Below, one piece after another: positions 60,151 to 64,000 of a stretch of 64,000 bases of DNA; position 1 is the stretch's first letter, and the number at the start of each line of letters is the position of its first letter. The notes beneath the pieces were generated by a model. It was not told the origin of the DNA, searched no databases, and saw only the letters and a list, made by a program, of their open reading frames with translations. Both the position numbers and the translations under genes were made by a program. The stretch is from Mycobacterium sp. GA-1199 (GTDB lineage: Bacteria > Actinomycetota > Actinomycetes > Mycobacteriales > Mycobacteriaceae), in NCBI RefSeq assembly GCF_001500045.1, contig NZ_LQIX01000004.1, forward strand, positions 62,001 to 126,000, given 5' to 3'.

Positions 60151-61002
60151 TCATTTGACTGGCTGAGCGTATTGGCGCTGTTTCGGTTGCCGCAAGGCGG
60201 TGACGTCGACGCGGTCGGACTGTTGCACAGCCATGCTGCCGCCGACCCGTTCGACGCTGTCCATGGCGCCACCGGGGATGGTCATGGCCGCGGCCAGGGT
60301 GGGCGGATCCCCAATGGCCAGAACCGAATACGGGGGCCTCATGGTGATGTCGTCGATCACCAGCGCGCCCGGGTTGCCGACGACCCAGGTGTCGACGCCG
60401 ACGCGCACAGCGGCCGGCGCGTCGGCGCCGCCACCGCGGATCTCCATCGCCTCGGCGCCGGCGTTGCGCAGTTCGTTGATGACGTCGAGCAGCGTTTCGG
60501 CGGGCACGCCGGGCGTGGTGTCGGTGATGGTCAACGTCACACCGGGGCCGGTCGCGGGCACCGTGCCGATCAGGATGGACAGCGCGGCCAGCCTGGCTTG
60601 GGCGTTCTCGATGGCGGCCTGGTCGCTGCTGCCGGACGCCTGCAGCTGCGCCAGGGTGCGCTGCAGGTCGGTCACCTCGGTGTTCAGCGCCGCCTCCCGC
60701 TGTTGCAGCGAGTCCAGCAGCACCAACAGGTCAGCGGGCCGGGCCGTCTCGAGCGAATCGCCGGATTCGTTCTGGCGAACCTGGGTCACGATCGCCACCC
60801 CGAGCAGTACGCACAACACCACGGCCAGCGCCCCGAACACCACCTGCGAGCGGCCCCGGCGCATCACCCCGGCGATTCCGCCCGCGCGCAGACCGCCGAT
60901 CTCCTGTGACGGTTCGTCGGGCGGCAGCTCGTGGCGGCCGCCGCCGGCGCGGCGGGCGTCGGATTCGTCGGGGTCGGAGTGCTGCGGTGTGTGCTCACTC
61001 AT
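60151..61002 (-). CDS. DUF881 family membrane-anchored protein (Rv1825-like)
   Basis: 283 residues. The cytoplasmic N-terminus is acidic and Pro-rich, with one membrane helix (QVVFGALAVVLCVLLGVAIV, about 53-72). A coiled-coil stretch follows (about 85-130; LLVLLDSLQQREAALNTEV), then the DUF881 domain with GPGVTLTITDTTPGVPAETL, LRNAGAEAMEIRGGGADAPA and YSVLAIGDPPTLAAAMTIPGG. Function is unknown; paired with a second DUF881 gene and sbp, next to division-linked genes. A cell-envelope or division role is inferred. Confidence 0.87.
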   Translation of the reverse strand: MSEHTPQHSDPDESDARRAGGGRHELPPDEPSQEIGGLRAGGIAGVMRRGRSQVVFGALAVVLCVLLGVAIVTQVRQNESGDSLETARPADLLVLLDSLQQREAALNTEVTDLQRTLAQLQASGSSDQAAIENAQARLAALSILIGTVPATGPGVTLTITDTTPGVPAETLLDVINELRNAGAEAMEIRGGGADAPAAVRVGVDTWVVGNPGALVIDDITMRPPYSVLAIGDPPTLAAAMTIPGGAMDSVERVGGSMAVQQSDRVDVTALRQPKQRQYAQPVK

Positions 61003-61018
61003 GGGCCATGCCTCGTCG

Positions 61019-61351
61019 TCACGCGCCGAACAACCTGCGACGCAAAGCGGCTGCGTTGCCGAAGATCCGGATGCCGAGTACGACGATGATCGCCGTCGAC
61101 AGCTGCGTGCCGACGCCCAACTGGTCGCCGAGGTAGACGATCAGCGCGGCAACCAACACGTTGAACACGAACGACACCACGAACACCTTCGAGTCGAAGA
61201 TGCGCTCCAGGTACGCGCGCAGACCGCCGAAGACCGCGTCGAGCGCGGCCACGACCGCGATCGGCAGGTACGGCTGGACGAATTCGGGCACGTCGGGGCG
61301 GAACACCAGGCCGAGCACGACGCCCACGACCAGTGCGGCGATTCCGATCAT
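61019..61351 (-). CDS. sbp: Small basic membrane protein (DUF1290)
   Basis: 110 residues with about three hydrophobic segments (MIGIAALVVGVVLGLVF, YLPIAVVAALDAVFGGLRAYL, VFVVSFVFNVLVAALIVYLG). The family signature AALDAVFGGLRAYLE with FDSKVFVVSF is present; the end is basic (ALRRRLFGA). Sbp proteins sit between DUF881 genes in many Gram-positives near division genes. Rv1824 is the counterpart. Confidence 0.92.
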   Translation of the reverse strand: MIGIAALVVGVVLGLVFRPDVPEFVQPYLPIAVVAALDAVFGGLRAYLERIFDSKVFVVSFVFNVLVAALIVYLGDQLGVGTQLSTAIIVVLGIRIFGNAAALRRRLFGA

Positions 61352-61372
61352 GTGTCTGACTTCATGTTCGTG

Positions 61373-62290
61373 TCATTGCCCAATCTGCTTGGCGAAGTTG
61401 ATTTCTCGGACCGAGCCCGCCGGCAGCTGCAGTCCGTCGCCGGCGCTCACGCTCACCCCGACACCGTAGGAGGCCTCCAGCAGACGCAGCCGCTGCAGGC
61501 CGGGGCTGCGGTCGAACACCTCCTGCATGGCGTGCGGCGGTCCGATCGCGAGGACGACGTAAGGACTGCTGATCGGTTGATTGTCGACCAGGATGCCGCC
61601 GCCCGCCTGTCGGATGGTCACATTGGGGCCGATCCGCACCCCGCCGACCGACAGCGCTTCGGCGCCGCTGACCCACAGCGAGTTGACGACCAGTTGCAGG
61701 TCGCGGTCGAGGATCACCTGCCGGCTGCCCGGAACCCGTTGTTTGGACACGTCGCTCAGGTCCGCCGAGGAGGCGCCCGGGTCGGTGACGGTGATCGTCA
61801 GCCCGGGCCCGATCACGGGGGTCGCCGCGGCGGCGAAGCTCGCCTCGTCGAGGCGGCTGAGCAACTGCTGGCCGCGCGCGTCGCCCTCCAGGCGCCTGCG
61901 CCGTTCGTCGTCTACGTCGGCCGCCAGCGTGTCCCGGCGCTCGGCGGCCGCGGTGGTGTCGGCCTGCGCGGTGCGCACGCTGCCGGCGAGCACGTGCTGC
62001 GTCTCGCGGACGCCGGGGGCTGTCGCGCGCGCCTGTGCCACCGCGGCGGCGAACACCACCACCAGTAGCAGGGCACCCGCCAGCTGCCATGCCCACTGTT
62101 GCCATCTCGGTCGTTCGCGGCCGGCGGCTCTCGCTTCGGCGGCCGCCGCGTACCCCGGGTCGAGGTGCTCGGTCAACAGCGACCGCAGCAGCGACGGCAC
62201 CGGGATCTTGGTCGGCCGGTTCGCTTCATGGGCGTTGCGGCCCGAGTCGGGGTCGTAGCCGCCGAGCGTGTTGCGGAAGCTCTGCGTCAT
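61373..62290 (-). CDS. DUF881 family membrane-anchored protein (Rv1823-like)
   Basis: 305 residues from ATG 62290 ([19 protein letters not shown]), overlapping the pgsA2 stop (ATGA). One membrane helix ([18 protein letters not shown], about 70-87), then a long coiled coil (about 95-150) and the DUF881 domain ([56 protein letters not shown]). It is paralogous to the other DUF881 gene on the far side of sbp. Confidence 0.88.
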   Translation of the reverse strand: MTQSFRNTLGGYDPDSGRNAHEANRPTKIPVPSLLRSLLTEHLDPGYAAAAEARAAGRERPRWQQWAWQLAGALLLVVVFAAAVAQARATAPGVRETQHVLAGSVRTAQADTTAAAERRDTLAADVDDERRRRLEGDARGQQLLSRLDEASFAAAATPVIGPGLTITVTDPGASSADLSDVSKQRVPGSRQVILDRDLQLVVNSLWVSGAEALSVGGVRIGPNVTIRQAGGGILVDNQPISSPYVVLAIGPPHAMQEVFDRSPGLQRLRLLEASYGVGVSVSAGDGLQLPAGSVREINFAKQIGQ

Positions 62291-62913
62291 CGCGACACCT
62301 TCGGCAGTTGGCGCACCACCATGCCCACCTGGATCAGGTAGAGCATCGCCGACCACAGGTACATCAGCAGGCCCCAGATCAGAAAGCCCCACCCGATCGC
62401 CAGCACCACCCGGCTCCACGTGGCGTCCCACTGCCCCAACAGGATCAGCGGCAGACCCGACATCAACGCGAACGTGGCCGCCTTGCCGATATAGGTGACG
62501 GGAAGCGCGGTCAGGCCGCGGCCGCGCAGCAGCGGCAGCGTCGCGGCGAGTACGGCGTCACGCCCGATCAGGGTGAGCACGATCCACCACGGCAGCGAAC
62601 CGTGAACCCCCATGGCGATCGGGACCGTCAGCATGTAGATGCGGTCGACCGCGGGGTCGAGCAACTCCCCCAGCCGCGACGACTGGTTGTCGACCAGCCG
62701 GGCGATCTTGCCGTCGGCCCAGTCGGAGAACCCGCTGAACATCAGCACGGCCACCGCCCACGCGTTGGCGTGCACCACGAGCAGGAGCCACAAAAAGACC
62801 GGCACCAGCACCAGCCGCAGCGCGCTGAGCACGTTGGGCACGGTGAGCACCCGGTTGCGGGCCTGACCCGCCTCGTCCGGCGGCGAAGGCACCCGGCCAT
62901 GCGCCTCGGTCAT
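62287..62913 (-). CDS. pgsA2: CDP-alcohol phosphatidyltransferase
   Basis: 208 residues with about five membrane helices. The CDP-alcohol motif is [26 protein letters not shown], giving the D..DG..AR.(8)..G...D...D pattern. It transfers a phosphatidyl group from CDP-DAG to a polyol, probably glycerol-phosphate or a related acceptor (the acceptor is not certain; Rv1822 is called pgsA2). It is 9 bp from secA2 and overlaps the DUF881 start by 4 bp. Confidence 0.9.
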   Translation of the reverse strand: MTEAHGRVPSPPDEAGQARNRVLTVPNVLSALRLVLVPVFLWLLLVVHANAWAVAVLMFSGFSDWADGKIARLVDNQSSRLGELLDPAVDRIYMLTVPIAMGVHGSLPWWIVLTLIGRDAVLAATLPLLRGRGLTALPVTYIGKAATFALMSGLPLILLGQWDATWSRVVLAIGWGFLIWGLLMYLWSAMLYLIQVGMVVRQLPKVSR

Positions 62914-62922
62914 GGGCTAAAC

Positions 62923-64000
62923 CTAGCGGAATACGCCCGGCAGGCTCAGCGCCGACAGCGAGTCGTCGGCGAGCGGGTTGTCGTGCACCATGTACGTCCA
63001 CGTCGAGGTCGGGCGGGCCAGCTTGGACAGGTCGACCCCGGGCTCGTCCTCGATCGAGGGGGCCGTCTCGAACGTCTGCTGGGCCGCCTCGATCGCGTCG
63101 GCGGCCAACGACGCGAACGCGTCGACGCCCATCCGGTGGAACTCGTCGATCGGCGTCTGGTTGCCCAGCGCCCGCAGGTGGATGCTCTCGCGGATGTCGG
63201 CGAGATACGCCAGGTGATCTGCCCAGCCCCGGTCGAGGTGATAGAGCATGATCAACCGGCAGATCGTCTCCAGCTTCTCCTCACCGAGCCGTTCGACGAC
63301 CTCCTCGTACCGTTTCGGCGACAGCTCGGCGAGCTCCTCGCGCGCTGTGGGTGTGCGCAACAACGTGTTTCGCCGTTCGACAATGATCGCGCGCTGCTGG
63401 GCGATCAACTGGTTGTAGCGCCAGTTGTTGGCGTGGATGTCCAGCATCCGGCCTTCGGCGACGCGCTGTGCGTGGTCGAGCAGGCTGGCCGCCTTGGGGC
63501 TGACGACGCGGCCGGTCTCGTCGGTCTCCATCGGCAGCTTGTTGGGCTCCAGATGCGCGACCACGACGTCGTCTTCCCAGCTGGAGAAGAACACCGACGA
63601 GCCGGGATCGCCCTGGCGGCCGGCGCGACCGCGCAACTGATTGTCCAGCCGCTCGGTGTGGTGGCGACCGGTCCCGATGACGTGCAGTCCGCCGAGTTCA
63701 GCGACCTCATCTTTTCGGGCGTCGTGATCGCTCACGTCCGAACCGCCGAGCCGGATGTCGGTGCCGCGGCCGGCCATCTGCGTGGACACCGTGACGCTGC
63801 CCAGCTTGCCGGCCTCGGCGATCACCGCGGCCTCCTCGGCGTCGTTCTTGGCGTTGAGCACGACCGCGGGAACACCGGCCTTGAGGAGCTTCTCGTGCAA
63901 CTCCTCGGATTCCGCGACGTCGCGGGTGCCGACGAGCACCGGCTGCCGGGTCTCGTGGACCTCCTTGATGTGCTCGACGACCGCGTCGTTCTTGGCGGCC
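62923..64000 (-). CDS. secA2: Accessory Sec ATPase SecA2 (5' part beyond right edge)
   Basis: At least 358 C-terminal residues. The second nucleotide-binding fold and preprotein cross-linking core are visible: [18 protein letters not shown] (near residue 51 of the visible Met), [20 protein letters not shown], and the scaffold and helical wing with [20 protein letters not shown]. The zinc-binding C-terminus of SecA1 is absent and the protein ends [10 protein letters not shown], as in mycobacterial SecA2. It exports a subset of proteins, including some without signal peptides. The open frame continues past position 64000. Confidence 0.95.
   Translation of the reverse strand, partial: AAKNDAVVEHIKEVHETRQPVLVGTRDVAESEELHEKLLKAGVPAVVLNAKNDAEEAAVIAEAGKLGSVTVSTQMAGRGTDIRLGGSDVSDHDARKDEVAELGGLHVIGTGRHHTERLDNQLRGRAGRQGDPGSSVFFSSWEDDVVVAHLEPNKLPMETDETGRVVSPKAASLLDHAQRVAEGRMLDIHANNWRYNQLIAQQRAIIVERRNTLLRTPTAREELAELSPKRYEEVVERLGEEKLETICRLIMLYHLDRGWADHLAYLADIRESIHLRALGNQTPIDEFHRMGVDAFASLAADAIEAAQQTFETAPSIEDEPGVDLSKLARPTSTWTYMVHDNPLADDSLSALSLPGVFR

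Overview
The window is high-GC actinobacterial chromosome, almost certainly from a fast-growing mycobacterium (Mycolicibacterium type). The evidence is gene content: an antigen 85 mycolyltransferase, the Ala/Pro-rich secreted glycoprotein Apa, GarA, SecA2, BlaI/BlaR, GuaB1, malate synthase G and type II NADH dehydrogenase. From memory, gene order between about 9.5 kb and the right end is collinear, as one inverted block, with M. tuberculosis Rv1872c to Rv1821. Genes M. tuberculosis lacks are interspersed: lon, phosphoketolase and the thiocyanate hydrolase cluster. I see no insertion sequence, prophage, CRISPR array, tRNA or rRNA.

Layout. 1-2.4 kb (minus): a thiocyanate hydrolase-type cobalt enzyme operon whose small beta and alpha subunits are fused into one polypeptide, a Co-centre gamma subunit, a P15K-like accessory gene and a partial EthD-like gene. 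2.7-9.5 kb: a FUSC-family membrane protein, a hotdog thioesterase with a KstR-type operator, a TPR protein, a nucleoside deaminase coupled to a GH13 glucosidase, and a DUF1810 protein. 9.5-16.9 kb: LldD2-like lactate dehydrogenase, an antigen 85 paralogue without the usual cysteine pair, lon behind an HspR (HAIR) element, TfoX-like, HhH-GPD and DUF72 proteins and a lipoprotein. 16.9-25.7 kb: an SDR lacking its catalytic lysine, convergent with a translationally coupled acyl-CoA operon (LLM oxidoreductase, double CoA-transferase, thiolase-like protein); then phosphoketolase and a CPBP protease. 25.7-31.7 kb: CGNR regulator, alcohol dehydrogenase, small secreted protein, Apa, and modBC without modA.

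31.8-39.8 kb: degenerate SDR, F420-type oxidoreductase, ndh, and the urease operon ureABCFGD (minus). 39.8-48.4 kb: rhodanese, an iron-box-controlled FhuF-like gene, blaI-blaR, gnd, guaB1 and two CNNM/CorC-type membrane proteins. 48.4-53.6 kb: a glycosylase-annotated protein, glcB and a membrane-anchored solute-binding/VWA protein. 53.7-64 kb (minus): gcvP behind a tandem glycine riboswitch, then the conserved block MerR (Rv1830-like), DUF151 nuclease, ftsR, garA, gcvH, DUF881-sbp-DUF881, pgsA2 and the 3' part of secA2.

Several genes fit together. GcvP and GcvH belong to glycine cleavage. GarA, next to gcvH, is the FHA switch on 2-oxoglutarate and glutamate metabolism. GlcB serves the glyoxylate shunt. 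Urease and the glycine system both release ammonia. Regulatory DNA is unusually legible: KstR, HAIR and IdeR-type sites, a tandem glycine riboswitch, and several strong hairpin terminators without U-tracts.
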